A stretch of DNA of 64,000 bases from Cryobacterium frigoriphilum (GCF_004403305.1 NZ_SOHE01000060.1:1-64000); one strand, 5' to 3'. Shown: positions 23,418 to 32,920, numbered from the stretch's first letter. Notes: generated from the sequence alone by a model not told the origin. Numbers and translations are program-made.

Positions 23418-24233
23418 ATGCCGAACCTCAACGTTGCGGGAGCCGAGCTGTACTACGAGATCGACGGCGACCCGGCTGCGCCCGCGCTGCTGCTCATTCA
23501 CGCGGGCATCGCCAATCTGCGCATGTGGGATCCCCAGATCACCGCCCTCGCCCGGCACCACTTCGTCGTGCGCTACGACACCCGCGGTTTTGGCCACACG
23601 GTGACCCAGAATGTGCGGTTCTCCAACCGAGCGGATGCCCTCGCGGTGCTCGATCACGTCGGGGTTGACGCGGCGACCCTCATCGGGTGTTCCCGCGGGG
23701 GGTCGATTGCCATCGATGTGGCCGTCGAGCACCCGGAACGCGTGACCGGGCTCGTGGTCATCGGCGGCGGCCCGAGCGGGTTTCCCGAGGTCGAGCTGAC
23801 CGATGCCGAGGATGCCCTGTTCGACGCCCTCGACGAGGCCTTCGATGCGGGCGACTGGACCAGGCTGGCCCGGCTCGAGGTAGAGCTGTGGGCGGTCGGT
23901 CCGCAGCGCCGCGCGGCCGACCTCGACCCGACGTTCGTCGCGGCCGCGCAGACGCTGAATCTGGGCAACGTCGTTCACGCCGGGGAGGCTCCGGTGCCGG
24001 AACCGCTGGATCCGCCGGCCGTCGACCGGGTCATCGACCTGGAGGTGCCGGCCCTGATCACGGTCGGCGAGTTCGACATCACGCCCGCGTTGGCCCAGTA
24101 CGAGTACCTGCTCGAGACCGTGCCCCTGGCCAGCGGATGCACGTTTCGCGACACCGCGCACCTGCCGAGTCTGGAGCATCCGGAGGAATTTCAACGGGTG
24201 CTGATCTCCTGGCTTGCCCAGAATGACCTCTAG
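23418..24233 (+). CDS. Alpha/beta-fold hydrolase
   Basis: A 271-residue cytoplasmic hydrolase. The nucleophile elbow GCSRGGS holds the catalytic Ser, with Asp in VGEFDITPA and His in DTAHLPSLEHPEEF; the oxyanion region is LLLIHAGIANLRMWD. The start at 23418 is supported by the -10 box and by the family pattern beginning directly after it; an open frame reaches back to 23169 but only inside the divergent transporter gene. The closest look is to 3-oxoadipate enol-lactonase-like and haloperoxidase-like enzymes, but the substrate is open. Confidence 0.88.
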   Translation: MPNLNVAGAELYYEIDGDPAAPALLLIHAGIANLRMWDPQITALARHHFVVRYDTRGFGHTVTQNVRFSNRADALAVLDHVGVDAATLIGCSRGGSIAIDVAVEHPERVTGLVVIGGGPSGFPEVELTDAEDALFDALDEAFDAGDWTRLARLEVELWAVGPQRRAADLDPTFVAAAQTLNLGNVVHAGEAPVPEPLDPPAVDRVIDLEVPALITVGEFDITPALAQYEYLLETVPLASGCTFRDTAHLPSLEHPEEFQRVLISWLAQNDL

Positions 24234-24409
24234 AGCAGAATGACCGATAGCTGAGGCATAGTGAGGCACAAAAAGGCCGGAGCCCCGGTCTCGTGGTCAC
24301 CATCCCTCTCGGGTCAGTGCCGACAATTATTGACTCGGGACTCCAGCTACAAAGAATAATAATCCGCTCCCGAACGGTGTCAAGTGGTCCGGAGAAAAAA
24401 TCCGGAGAT

Positions 24410-24474
24410 TCGCCGAACCGTGAGTTAAGCATCCATTTCGGGTCAGAACGGATGCTTAACTCACGGTTCGGCGA
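24410..24474. terminator. 25-bp perfect inverted repeat downstream of beta-glucosidase
   Basis: Arms 24410-24434 and 24450-24474 are exact reverse complements around a 15-base loop. On the minus strand the hairpin begins about ten bases after the beta-glucosidase stop and is followed eight bases later by a run of six T, so it should terminate that operon. The neighbouring TCCGGA-N7-TCCGGA pair at 24388-24406 can form a second small stem. The rest of the gap, 24234-24409, holds no gene. Confidence 0.7.
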
Positions 24475-24483
24475 CAGAGGAGA

Positions 24484-25659
24484 CTAGGGCAGGGCGTTCG
24501 CGCGGGCGATCCCCCCGAGCCAGGCGAGGCTCGGCTTGGGGGTGCGCACGAATGTCTCCCGGTCGACGGCGATGAGGCCGAAGGTCGGGCGGAATCCGCT
24601 CGCCCACTCGTAGTTGTCGAGGGCGCTCCAGTGCTCGTAGCCGATGACCTCGATGCCGTCTTCGATCGCGGCGTGCAGGCCGCGCAGGGCGCCGTCGGTG
24701 TAGTCGATGCGGCGGCTGTCGTCGGCGGTCGCGATGCCGTTCTCGGTCACGAAGACGGGCACGTGCTCGGTGAGCTCCCAGGCGGCGCGCACGCCGAGTT
24801 CGAGGGCCGGCGGGAAGTACTCCCAGCCCGTGAGGGTGGTCTCGACGTCGCTGCGCACCGGGATGGGGCCGTCGGGGCCGATAAAGGTGCGGGTGTAGGC
24901 CTGCACGCCGATGAAATCGTCGCCGCGGGCGTTTTCGAGGTACCAGTCGTCGCTCGGGTAGGCGTATTCGCGCAGCTTCTCGTCGGCGCCGGGTTCGCCG
25001 GTGGAGTGGAACGCCTGCGTCGCAACCGTCCAGCCGCTCTTCAGGCCGGGGACCGAGGCCAGCACCTCGCGGCTGGCCTTGTGGGCGGCGAGCAGGGCAT
25101 CCGCTACCTGCAGATCGGGCCGGGGCAGGCCGAACGCGACCAGGTTCGCGGCGGTCTCGCCGCCGGCGAGCATCGCGGCGATGTTGGGCTCATTGATGGT
25201 GCAGACGTAGTCGACGCCGTCGTTGACGATCGGCAGGGCTGCCTCGGTGAACCGGGCGAACAGGTTCGCGGCGTCGGGGTTGCGCCAGAATCCCTGCTCG
25301 AACATCCACTGCGGAACGGTGAAGTGCAGCAGCGAGACCACCGGGTTGAGGCCGAATTCGCGGGCGGTGTCGACCATGCGGCGGTAGTGGTCGATTTCGG
25401 CGCGCGAGACGAAGCCCGGTTCTGGTTCGATGCGGCTCCATTCGAGGCTGAAGCGGTACGAGGTGAGGCCGGCGTCGGCGAGCAGGCGCATGTCTTCGCG
25501 GTAGCGATGGTAACTGTCCATGGCGTCGCCGCTCGGTTCGACGATCGTCGTGCCGGGGGCGTGCTCTTTGACCCACCAGTCGTTGTTGGTGTTGTTGCCT
25601 TCGACCTGGTGGGCGGCCGTGGCGGCGCCCCAGAGGAATCCTTCGGGAAAGTTAAGCAT
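24484..25659 (-). CDS. Glycoside hydrolase family 1 beta-glucosidase
   Basis: Cleaves terminal beta-linked glucose (or related sugars) from oligosaccharides taken up into the cytoplasm. It has 391 residues, short for GH1, where about 450 is usual. Acid/base Glu157 sits in CTINEPN and nucleophile Glu306 in FVTENGIA. The N-terminal FPEGFLWGAATAAHQVEG motif is standard, and no signal peptide is present. It is the last gene of the LacI-controlled glucan operon, nine bases after the ATPase stop with an AAGGA site. The linkage preference cannot be read from sequence, but the secreted partner suggests beta-1,2-, beta-1,3- or beta-1,4-glucans. Confidence 0.92.
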   Translation of the reverse strand: MLNFPEGFLWGAATAAHQVEGNNTNNDWWVKEHAPGTTIVEPSGDAMDSYHRYREDMRLLADAGLTSYRFSLEWSRIEPEPGFVSRAEIDHYRRMVDTAREFGLNPVVSLLHFTVPQWMFEQGFWRNPDAANLFARFTEAALPIVNDGVDYVCTINEPNIAAMLAGGETAANLVAFGLPRPDLQVADALLAAHKASREVLASVPGLKSGWTVATQAFHSTGEPGADEKLREYAYPSDDWYLENARGDDFIGVQAYTRTFIGPDGPIPVRSDVETTLTGWEYFPPALELGVRAAWELTEHVPVFVTENGIATADDSRRIDYTDGALRGLHAAIEDGIEVIGYEHWSALDNYEWASGFRPTFGLIAVDRETFVRTPKPSLAWLGGIARANALP

Positions 25660-25667
25660 AGGGTTCC

Positions 25668-27434
25668 TTAGTTGTGTTCGGGCGTGGGAGTGGTGGGGTG
25701 CGGAATGGCGTCGAGCAGCCGGATCGTGTATTCGTCCCGCGGGTTTTGCAGAACGGATGCCGTGGCCCCCTCTTCGACGACGGCTCCCTGATTGAGCACC
25801 ATGATCTGGTCGGTGACCAGGCGTGCCGAGAGCAGGTCGTGGGTGATGTAGAGCATGCTCACGCCCCAGGTCTCGCGCAGGCTGTCGAGCAGGGCGAGCA
25901 CCCCGGCACGGAGCGACACGTCGAGCATCGACACCGGCTCGTCGGCGATGATCACCTGCGGGTCGCTCGCGAGCGCCCGGGCGATGACGACGCGCTGCCG
26001 CTGCCCGCCGGAGAGCTGGTGCGGCAGCCTGGCCGCGAACTGTTCCACCGGGGTCAGGCCCACGGTTTCGAGCAATTCGAGCATGCGGCGGCGGGCGTCG
26101 CGGCCGCGCAGTTTGGAGAAGTTCACGATCGGCCGGGTCAGCGTGTATTCCACGGTGTGCAGCGGGTTCAGGGCCGAGTACGGGTCCTGGAACACCATCT
26201 GCACCTCGGTGTGCAGGCGTTTCAGTGAGCGACGCTTGATGCGGTCGACCTGCAGATCACCAAAGGTAATGGTGCCGCTCGTGGGGTGTTCGACGCCGGT
26301 GATCATCTTCGCGATGGTGCTCTTGCCGCTGCCGCTGGCACCGACGAGCGCCATCGACGCCCCCGGTTCGAGGGTGAAGGAGACATCGTTCACGGCCCGC
26401 ACGGGCTTCTCGCCGCGGCGCGGCGGCGGGTAGATCTTCGACACGTTGCTGACGACGATGGCCTCGCGGGCGGCGCGGCCCTCGCGGCGCTGCACGCCCT
26501 CGGTGCCGGCGGCCCGGGCGCGAGCCTCGGCGGAAACCGGCACGAAGTCGGTCTTCAGGTGCGATACCTCGGGGGCACGTTTGGGTCCGCGGGCGGCGAG
26601 CCCGGGCACCTCGACGATCTCGGCCCGCGGGTCGCCGTAATGGCTGAGCAGCATGCGGGTGTACGGATGCTGCGGCGACGCGAGAACGTCGGCCGCCGGC
26701 CGGTCTTCCACGATCAGTCCGTTGTGCATGACCATGACCCGTTCGGTGACCTCGAGCACCATGCCGAGGTCGTGGCTGATCAGCACCGCGGTGAAGCCCT
26801 CCGACTTCTGCAACTCGCGAATCGTGTTCATCACGGCGTGCTGCACGAGCACGTCGAGGGCCGTGGTGGGCTCGTCGAAGATCATCAGCTGGGGTTCGAG
26901 CGACAGGGCGAGGGCGATCGACACGCGCTGGCGCATCCCGCCGCTGAGTTCCCCGCTGAACCGGTCGAGTACCCCGGCGGGCAGTTCGACCTTGCCGACG
27001 AGTTCGATGGCACGGGCCTCACGCTCGCCGCGGCCGATGTGGCCGTGCGCGGCGAAGATGTCGTAGAAGTGGTTGCGGATGCTGCGCACCGGGTTGAGCG
27101 CGTTCATGCCCGACTGCAGCACCATCGCGAAGCCGCCCTGCCGCTGCACGCGCAGGTCTTCGCTGCTCATGCCGGCAATGTCGACGCCGTTGAAGAGGAT
27201 GCTGCCGCCGCCGACCCGCGCCGGCGGCTTCGAGAGACCGGTCAGTGCAAAACCGAGCGTCGACTTTCCGGAGCCGCTCTCGCCGACGAGTCCCACGAAA
27301 TCGCCGCGGCCGAGGTCGAAGGTGGCGCCGCTGACGGCGTGCACCGGCTCGCCGCCGGTGGGTTCGTAGACCACGGAGAGGTTCTGCACGCTCAGCAGGG
27401 TCGCGGCCGGGGCCTCGGTATCGGTGGCGCTCAT
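25668..27434 (-). CDS. Fused dual ATPase of Opp-type ABC importer
   Basis: A 588-residue fusion of OppD- and OppF-like ATPases. The first half has Walker A GESGSGKST, signature LSGGMRQR and Walker B LMIFDEPTTALD; the second has GASGSGKST, LSGGQRQR and VIIADEPVSMLD. A linker of about 50 residues with Arg/Ala-rich sequence joins them. The ATG at 27434 gives an ATGA overlap with the upstream permease; the longer frame starts inside that permease. Opp-type importers carry peptides but also beta-oligosaccharides in other bacteria, which fits the neighbours here. Confidence 0.92.
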   Translation of the reverse strand: MSATDTEAPAATLLSVQNLSVVYEPTGGEPVHAVSGATFDLGRGDFVGLVGESGSGKSTLGFALTGLSKPPARVGGGSILFNGVDIAGMSSEDLRVQRQGGFAMVLQSGMNALNPVRSIRNHFYDIFAAHGHIGRGEREARAIELVGKVELPAGVLDRFSGELSGGMRQRVSIALALSLEPQLMIFDEPTTALDVLVQHAVMNTIRELQKSEGFTAVLISHDLGMVLEVTERVMVMHNGLIVEDRPAADVLASPQHPYTRMLLSHYGDPRAEIVEVPGLAARGPKRAPEVSHLKTDFVPVSAEARARAAGTEGVQRREGRAAREAIVVSNVSKIYPPPRRGEKPVRAVNDVSFTLEPGASMALVGASGSGKSTIAKMITGVEHPTSGTITFGDLQVDRIKRRSLKRLHTEVQMVFQDPYSALNPLHTVEYTLTRPIVNFSKLRGRDARRRMLELLETVGLTPVEQFAARLPHQLSGGQRQRVVIARALASDPQVIIADEPVSMLDVSLRAGVLALLDSLRETWGVSMLYITHDLLSARLVTDQIMVLNQGAVVEEGATASVLQNPRDEYTIRLLDAIPHPTTPTPEHN

Positions 27435-28354
27435 CGTTTCGCTCCTTCGCGCAGGCGCGGATTGCTGAGGCCGTCGACGCCGAAGTTGATCAGGCTCAGC
27501 GAGGTCGCGAGCAGGGAGATGCACAGGCCGGGGGCGAAGAGCAGGATCCACTGCCCGGTGAGCAGCGCATTGCTGTTCTGGGCCCAGAACAGCATGGTGC
27601 CCCAGCTGATCGTGGTGGAGTCGCCGAGTCCCAGAAAGGACAGGCCGGCCTCGGCGAGAATGGCGGCGGTCGCGGCACCGAAGAAGCTGCCGACGATGAG
27701 CGAGGTCATGTTCGGCAGAATCTCGCGGAACACGATGCGCCCCGAGCTTTCACCGCTGAAGATCGCGGCGGTCACGAAGTCCCGTGAGCGCAGGGACTGG
27801 GTCTGCGAGCGCAGCACTCGGGCGCCCCAGGCCCAGCCGGTGATTACGACGACGAGGATGATCATGCCGATGCCACCGTTTTGCAGGTAGGCGGCGATCA
27901 CGATCATGAGCGGCAGCGCCGGAATCACGAGGAACAGGTTGACGATGAAGTTGATCACGTCGGCCGTCTTGTTACGCAGGTAGCCCCAGCTGAGGCCGAT
28001 CAGAACGGCGATGATCGTCGAGAACAGACCGGCGATGAAGCCGACGAACACCGAGACGCGGGCGCCGTAAATGACCTGGGAGAGCACGTCCTGGCCGGCG
28101 GCGGTGGTGCCGAGCAGGTGCGCGGCGGTCATGTCCTCGCTGCGGCCGAAGTCGTTGTTGGTGGGGCTGTACGGCGCGATGAGCGGGGCGAAGAGGGCGC
28201 CCAGCACGAAGACGCCGAGCATGACCACGCCGATGCGGGCCTTCGGCACGCTCCAGATCGTGGTGACCGCCCGCCAGAGCACGCCGAGCGGATGCGCCGG
28301 GCCGGCAACATCCGTCGCCGGCTTCTGGTCAGGACTTTTGTCGGTGAGGGTCAT
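27431..28354 (-). CDS. OppC/DppC-type ABC permease
   Basis: A 307-residue permease with the OppC layout: a cytoplasmic N-terminal region of about 40 residues, a first membrane segment (GVVMLGVFVLGALFAPLI), a periplasmic loop with LLGTTAAGQDVLSQVIYGAR, and five further segments. The ATPase-contact loop is RSRDFVTAAIFSGESSGRIVFREILPN. It overlaps the OppB-type gene upstream and the ATPase gene downstream, each by four bases. Confidence 0.92.
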   Translation of the reverse strand: MTLTDKSPDQKPATDVAGPAHPLGVLWRAVTTIWSVPKARIGVVMLGVFVLGALFAPLIAPYSPTNNDFGRSEDMTAAHLLGTTAAGQDVLSQVIYGARVSVFVGFIAGLFSTIIAVLIGLSWGYLRNKTADVINFIVNLFLVIPALPLMIVIAAYLQNGGIGMIILVVVITGWAWGARVLRSQTQSLRSRDFVTAAIFSGESSGRIVFREILPNMTSLIVGSFFGAATAAILAEAGLSFLGLGDSTTISWGTMLFWAQNSNALLTGQWILLFAPGLCISLLATSLSLINFGVDGLSNPRLREGAKR

Positions 28355-29331
28355 CGTCTCGTCCTCGGGTCCAGGATGCCGTACAGAATGTCGACAATGA
28401 AGTTGGCCAGGAGCACGCTGATCGTGATGATCAGAAAGAGCGCCTGCATGAGCGGAAAGTCCTGGTTGGTGACGGCGGTGTAGAGCAGATAACCCACGCC
28501 GGGGTAGGCGAAGACCCGCTCCACGAGCAGCGATCCGCCCACGACACCTCCGAGCGCGAGCCCGAAGCTCGTGAGGTTCGGCAGAATCGCGTTGCGGGCG
28601 GCGTAGCGGATGGCCACGGTGCGGGGCTTGAGTCCGTTCGCTTCCGCAAAGGTCACGTAGTCGTCACCGAGGGTGTTGATCATGGTGCTGCGCATGCCGA
28701 GGATCCAGCCGCCCAGCGAGGTGATGAGAATCGTGGTCGCCGGCAGGATCGCGTGGTAGATCGCGTCGAGCAGAAAGGCGGCGCTGAATTCGGGGGTCGT
28801 GCCGCGACCGTAGGCTCCGCTGGTGGGAAACCAGCCGGCGACGTAGCCGAGAAAGAACAGCAACAGCAGGGCGGTCCAGAAGTAGGGGAACGCGCTCGCG
28901 AAGGTGCCGCCGACGGTCGGCAGGGTGTCGAGCCAGGTGCCGCGCTTCCAGGCGGCGAGCACGCCGAGCAGGGTGCCGAAGATGAAGGCGATGATCGTGA
29001 CGAGGCCGACGAGCACGAGGGTCCACGGCAGAGCGGCGGCGACGAGGCCGGCGACGGGCTGCGGAAAGAAGGTGTACGAGACCCCGAAGTCGAAGGTGGC
29101 CACGTTGCCGAGGTACTGCAGGTACTGGTCGAACATGCTGCCGGTCGGTACGCCGAGCTGCGCCTCGATGGCGGCCTTGGTCGCGGGGCTGACCGGGCCG
29201 TTCTGGGCGAGTTTGGCGAGGGCGGCATCCGCCGGCGATCCCGGCATCAGCCGGGGCAGCAGAAAGTTCAGCGTGACGGCGGCCCACAGGGTGAGCAGCA
29301 GCAGGCCGATTTTAGTGAGGACGAAACGCAC
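28351..29331 (-). CDS. OppB/DppB-type ABC permease
   Basis: A 326-residue permease with the OppB pattern: MRFVLTKIGLLLLTLWAAVTLNFLLPRLMPGSPAD at the start, a periplasmic loop, and the contact loop DDYVTFAEANGLKPRTVAIRYAARNAILPN. It partners the OppC-type protein next to it. It lies 76 bases after the binding-protein gene, a gap in which I see no separate promoter. Confidence 0.92.
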   Translation of the reverse strand: MRFVLTKIGLLLLTLWAAVTLNFLLPRLMPGSPADAALAKLAQNGPVSPATKAAIEAQLGVPTGSMFDQYLQYLGNVATFDFGVSYTFFPQPVAGLVAAALPWTLVLVGLVTIIAFIFGTLLGVLAAWKRGTWLDTLPTVGGTFASAFPYFWTALLLLFFLGYVAGWFPTSGAYGRGTTPEFSAAFLLDAIYHAILPATTILITSLGGWILGMRSTMINTLGDDYVTFAEANGLKPRTVAIRYAARNAILPNLTSFGLALGGVVGGSLLVERVFAYPGVGYLLYTAVTNQDFPLMQALFLIITISVLLANFIVDILYGILDPRTRR

Positions 29332-29407
29332 GGGGACAGCACCTTTCTCGAAGAGCCCCGCTGGGTGGGCCCGCGCTCACGTGAGAGCGGGCCCGTCAGC
29401 GTACGGG

Positions 29408-31063
29408 TTAGTTGGCCTTCTCGAGGTTTGTCAGAATCAGCAGCGGCGTCGAGTTGTACGTGTTCGGCGGCGCGTAGGGGTCTTCCTCGGTGGGCCAGCC
29501 CGTGTAGTTCTCGTCGGAGTAGAGACCCCAGAGGCCGCCGTAGAACATGCTGATCACGGGCAGTTCCTCGTAGACGGTCTGCTGCAGCTGAGCGGCAATG
29601 GTCTTCTGCTCGGCCTCATCGGTGGAGGCCTTCAGGTCGGCGAGCAGGGCATCCGTCTGCGGGTCGCTGAAGCGGCCGAAGTTACCCGTCGTGGTGGTGC
29701 CGATCGGGGTGGCGAACTCGCTGTTGAGCAGCAGGTTCATGTCCTGGAACACGCTGCCGGTGCCGCCGAAGCCGGTCATCGCCATGTCGAAGTCGCCGTT
29801 GCCGAGGGACTGCTGGTACGCGGCGGGCTGCGGCTGGCTGAGGGTGACCTCGATGCCGATGGCGCCGAGCTGGGTCTGCACGGTCTGCAGGCCCTGCAGC
29901 CAGTCGGTGTAGCCGTTGGCGGTCATGATGTTGATCGCCAGCTGGGTTCCGGAGGCATCGACGAGCTTGTCGCCGTCCATCGTGTAACCGGCCTCTTCGA
30001 ACGCCGCGAGGGCGGCATCCGTGTCCTGGGCGATCTCGCCGCCGTCGGGGAGGTCATCGCTGAGCCAGGCTTCCTGGTTGGGAAGCAGCAGGCCGCTCTG
30101 GCCGGCGGCGTCAACGTAGCCCTGCTCGGCGTCGTCGGCGATCTTCTCGCGGTCGAGCGCGAGGCTCAGGCCTTCACGAAAGTTCACGTCGTTGTAGGGC
30201 GCCTTGGTGAGGTTCGGTACCAGGGCGATGGTGCCTCCCGGCGGGAACCAGTAGTCGTTGTGCTCCTGGTTGGCGTTGACCCAGGTGCCCTCGACATCGG
30301 TGATGAAGGCGTACGCCCAGTCGTAGCCGTTGTTGACGACGTCGAGCTGGCTGTTCGCGGCCGGCAGGATGAGCTCTTCGACGGCGACCTTGTCGGCCTG
30401 CCAGTAGTCCTGGTTCTTCGCGAGCTTGTACTGGTTCGGGGTGAAGTCGCCGAGCACGTACGGCCCGGTCGCGATGGGGTCTTCGTTCGTGAAGGTGAGC
30501 GGGTCTTCCACATCGGCCCAGATGTGCTCCGGCACGATCAGCTGCTGGTCGATGATCGACGCGGCGGGCACGTCCTCGGCCAGCAGGTGGAAGACGACGG
30601 TGTTGTCGACCACCTCGAGGCTTTCGATGTGCTGCCAGACGCCCTTGTTGTCGAGGCCAGGAACCTCCTTCATGAGGTTGAAGGTGAAGAGCACGTCGGC
30701 GGGCGTGAAGTCGGTGCCGTCTGACCAGGTCACGCCCTCGCGGATCGTGTAGATCAGCGTCTTCGCGTCGACCTGCTCTGAACCGGTCGCCAGAAACGGG
30801 GTCGACTTGCCGTCGAGGGTGTTGACGACCTGCAGCGGCTCGTACATGTACGTCGCGGTGACGCGTTTGCTCGTGGAGAAGGGGTTGAAGTTCTTCTCAA
30901 AGGTCGGGGATCCGTTATCGGCGGCAACGAGCATGGAGCCCTCGGTGCCGGTGTTGTCGGACTTGCTGTCAACGTCGATGCTGCAGGCGCTCGTGGCCAG
31001 GACGGCTGCGACGGTCGCTACGGCGAAAACCGTGCGTGTGCGGCGCCCTCTCGTGTGCTTCAT
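29408..31063 (-). CDS. Opp-type substrate-binding lipoprotein
   Basis: A 551-residue family 5 extracellular binding protein with a lipoprotein signal (Cys27 in VLATSACSID). The ligand fold includes TYMYEPLQVVNTLDGKSTPFLA, TIREGVTWSDGTDFTPADV and FREGLSLALDREKIADDA, all standard for OppA/DppA relatives. Sequence does not distinguish peptide from sugar ligands. The nearby beta-glucosidase and glucanase-like genes favour an oligosaccharide. The start at 31063 follows GAAGGAAG. A LacI-type palindrome lies 81 bases upstream. Confidence 0.9.
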   Translation of the reverse strand: MKHTRGRRTRTVFAVATVAAVLATSACSIDVDSKSDNTGTEGSMLVAADNGSPTFEKNFNPFSTSKRVTATYMYEPLQVVNTLDGKSTPFLATGSEQVDAKTLIYTIREGVTWSDGTDFTPADVLFTFNLMKEVPGLDNKGVWQHIESLEVVDNTVVFHLLAEDVPAASIIDQQLIVPEHIWADVEDPLTFTNEDPIATGPYVLGDFTPNQYKLAKNQDYWQADKVAVEELILPAANSQLDVVNNGYDWAYAFITDVEGTWVNANQEHNDYWFPPGGTIALVPNLTKAPYNDVNFREGLSLALDREKIADDAEQGYVDAAGQSGLLLPNQEAWLSDDLPDGGEIAQDTDAALAAFEEAGYTMDGDKLVDASGTQLAINIMTANGYTDWLQGLQTVQTQLGAIGIEVTLSQPQPAAYQQSLGNGDFDMAMTGFGGTGSVFQDMNLLLNSEFATPIGTTTTGNFGRFSDPQTDALLADLKASTDEAEQKTIAAQLQQTVYEELPVISMFYGGLWGLYSDENYTGWPTEEDPYAPPNTYNSTPLLILTNLEKAN

Positions 31064-31143
31064 TGCGGGGAACTTCCTTCGTGTCGTCTTTGACCGTGCG
31101 GGGTGTGTGGGAGGCCAGGGGCCTGCACACGCATTAGAGCGAG

Positions 31144-31157
31144 TGTATGCGCATACA
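31144..31157. promoter_or_regulatory. LacI-type operator upstream of binding-protein gene
   Basis: TGTATGCGCATACA is a perfect 14-bp palindrome with the central CG typical of LacI-family sites. It lies upstream of the binding-protein gene. A near copy lies before the secreted glucanase-like gene, and a LacI-family gene is next door. Confidence 0.75.
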
Positions 31158-31260
31158 TCACGCATTGCAAGGATTTCTCGAGTTCTTTTTCGCGAGCGGA
31201 TGCCGCGGCCGCCGTGAGCGGGAAGAGCTGCGCGGGAGGCGAGCGCCCGTGTCGCGGCAG

Positions 31261-32820
31261 CTACTCCAGCTTCGACCCAAACACCTGGGCCTCGACCAGC
31301 GGCTTCACGGCCGCCTCAAACCCGGGGTCGACGAAGTACTCCTTGAGCCGATCGTCGAGCAGCTCATTGGCGATCGCGCCCATGATCATCGACTGGTCCA
31401 GCGACAGGTACCGGTCGGCGAGGGTTCCACTCTTCGTCGCCACAGCGTCATAGAACCCGCCGGGCCCATAGGCCGCCAGCTCATCCTTGATGCCGGCGAG
31501 GTTGCTCATGACGGCGGGCTTGTCGTAGGGCAGCGCGAGGAACGAGGCGTGCGGGGTGACCACGCCGTCACCGAAGGTCGGCGTCGGGTTGGTGGCTTCG
31601 CGGCATCCGTCGTAGCCGGCGTCAACGTTGGTGCGCTCCCGGTCGGAGGCGTAGCCGTCGGTCGACATGCCGATTCCCTCGACGCCGTATTCGGCGTACT
31701 CGCCGAACGGATCACTGGCCGGGGAGAAGCCCCAGTAGCCGTAGCCGGCCTCGTCGATGCCGTGCTCGATCTGGGCGCGAACGGATGCGGGGTGGTTGAC
31801 CGCCCAGGACTGCGTGCCCCAGTCGCTCTCTGGCACGAGCAGGTCGGGCATCAGCGCCTCGAACATGCTGCCGCCCCAGGCCGGAACGAGCTTCATGCCG
31901 CGGTACTCGTAAACACCCTCGTAGACGCTGACGCCGAGGTACTCGCGGGTCTCGCCGGTGGGCTTCTGTTCCTGCCAGGAGAAGTCGCAGCCCTGATCGG
32001 GCATCGTGCGCAGGGTGCCGTAGTACGCCTCGGCCGGGATCTGGCCGTTCGCGATGCCGAGGTAGGTCGCGATGCGGGCCTCACTCACGGTCGTGTCGTA
32101 GTGGTGGCAGGTGTAGAACACGTCGGCACCCTCGTCGCCGTAGTTGCCGGGAACGCTGCAGCCGGGGGGCGGGGTCACCCAGAATCCGCCACGGTTCAGG
32201 CCGACCTCGGCCCGGGCGTCGAGGTTGTGGAACCAGCCGAAGTCCATGCTCGCGTAGAGCGCGTCGGCCTGCTTGTCGAGGCGGGGCTCGGCCTCGCCGA
32301 CCATGCGGAAGGCCGCCGCGAGCCATCCGTTGTCGACGGTGCTGAGGAACGGATCGACCGGGTCGCCGCTGCCGGGCCAAGTGGTGAGCTTGTGGCCGTC
32401 GAGGGGCGAGTACCAGTTGTAGAACATGCCGCTCGGCTCGTGCCGCTCGATGTCCTCGAGCGTCTTGAGCGTGGTCTTCATGCGGGTGAAGGCTTCGCTC
32501 GTGCTGATGATGCCGAGATCACGGGCCGAGATGGTCGACCACAGGTAGCCGCCAATGTTGGTGGGGCTGGTGTTGTCGCTCGCGACGGTGAGGTCGCCGG
32601 AGAGCTTGTCGGCGGGCAGACCGGTCTTCTTGTCGGTCATGGCCGCGAGGGACTTCCAGGTGTCGGCGGCGTAACCGCGCAGCACGGCGTCGTCACCGCC
32701 CGTGGCTGGGCCGCCCGTGGCTGGGCCGCCACCCGGGGCCGCGAGGGCGGCTGGAGTGATGAGGAGCGTGCCCGCCACAATGGCGGCGCAGACCGCGGCG
32801 AACGTGGATGTTCGTTTCAC
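31261..32820 (-). CDS. Secreted glucoamylase/GH144-like protein
   Basis: A 519-residue exported protein. A signal peptide (KRTSTFAAVCAAIVAGTLL...PAALAA) is followed by a short GGPATGG repeat and an (alpha/alpha)6-barrel-like domain. The C-terminal part has YGYWGFSPASDPFGEY, TPHASFLALPYD, YGPGGFYDAV and YLSLDQSMIMGAIANEL, which resemble the glycoamylase domain found in family GH144 beta-1,2-glucanases. A GTG at 32820 is the start, with GAAGGAAA upstream. It would act outside the cell on a glucan whose fragments are then imported by the Opp-type system. The family match is from memory of motifs, so the linkage is uncertain. Confidence 0.75.
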   Translation of the reverse strand: MKRTSTFAAVCAAIVAGTLLITPAALAAPGGGPATGGPATGGDDAVLRGYAADTWKSLAAMTDKKTGLPADKLSGDLTVASDNTSPTNIGGYLWSTISARDLGIISTSEAFTRMKTTLKTLEDIERHEPSGMFYNWYSPLDGHKLTTWPGSGDPVDPFLSTVDNGWLAAAFRMVGEAEPRLDKQADALYASMDFGWFHNLDARAEVGLNRGGFWVTPPPGCSVPGNYGDEGADVFYTCHHYDTTVSEARIATYLGIANGQIPAEAYYGTLRTMPDQGCDFSWQEQKPTGETREYLGVSVYEGVYEYRGMKLVPAWGGSMFEALMPDLLVPESDWGTQSWAVNHPASVRAQIEHGIDEAGYGYWGFSPASDPFGEYAEYGVEGIGMSTDGYASDRERTNVDAGYDGCREATNPTPTFGDGVVTPHASFLALPYDKPAVMSNLAGIKDELAAYGPGGFYDAVATKSGTLADRYLSLDQSMIMGAIANELLDDRLKEYFVDPGFEAAVKPLVEAQVFGSKLE

Positions 32821-32860
32821 AGGGTTTCCTTCGTGTCGTCGTTGACCTTGGTGCCCTGAG

Positions 32861-32874
32861 TGTAAGCGCATACA
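32861..32874. promoter_or_regulatory. LacI-type operator upstream of glucanase-like gene
   Basis: TGTAAGCGCATACA matches the palindrome at 31144-31157 with one change and lies 41 bases before the secreted protein gene, between it and the LacI-family gene. Confidence 0.7.
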
Positions 32875-32920
32875 TCTGAGAAAGCAACGATTCCTCGACA
32901 ACGTCGAGCGAGACATCAGG

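Noticed and set aside
28904..30724. 606-codon open frame antisense to the Opp-type binding protein and permease
   Set aside because: The opposite strand encodes clear transporter proteins with signal peptide and motifs; this frame is a codon-bias shadow.
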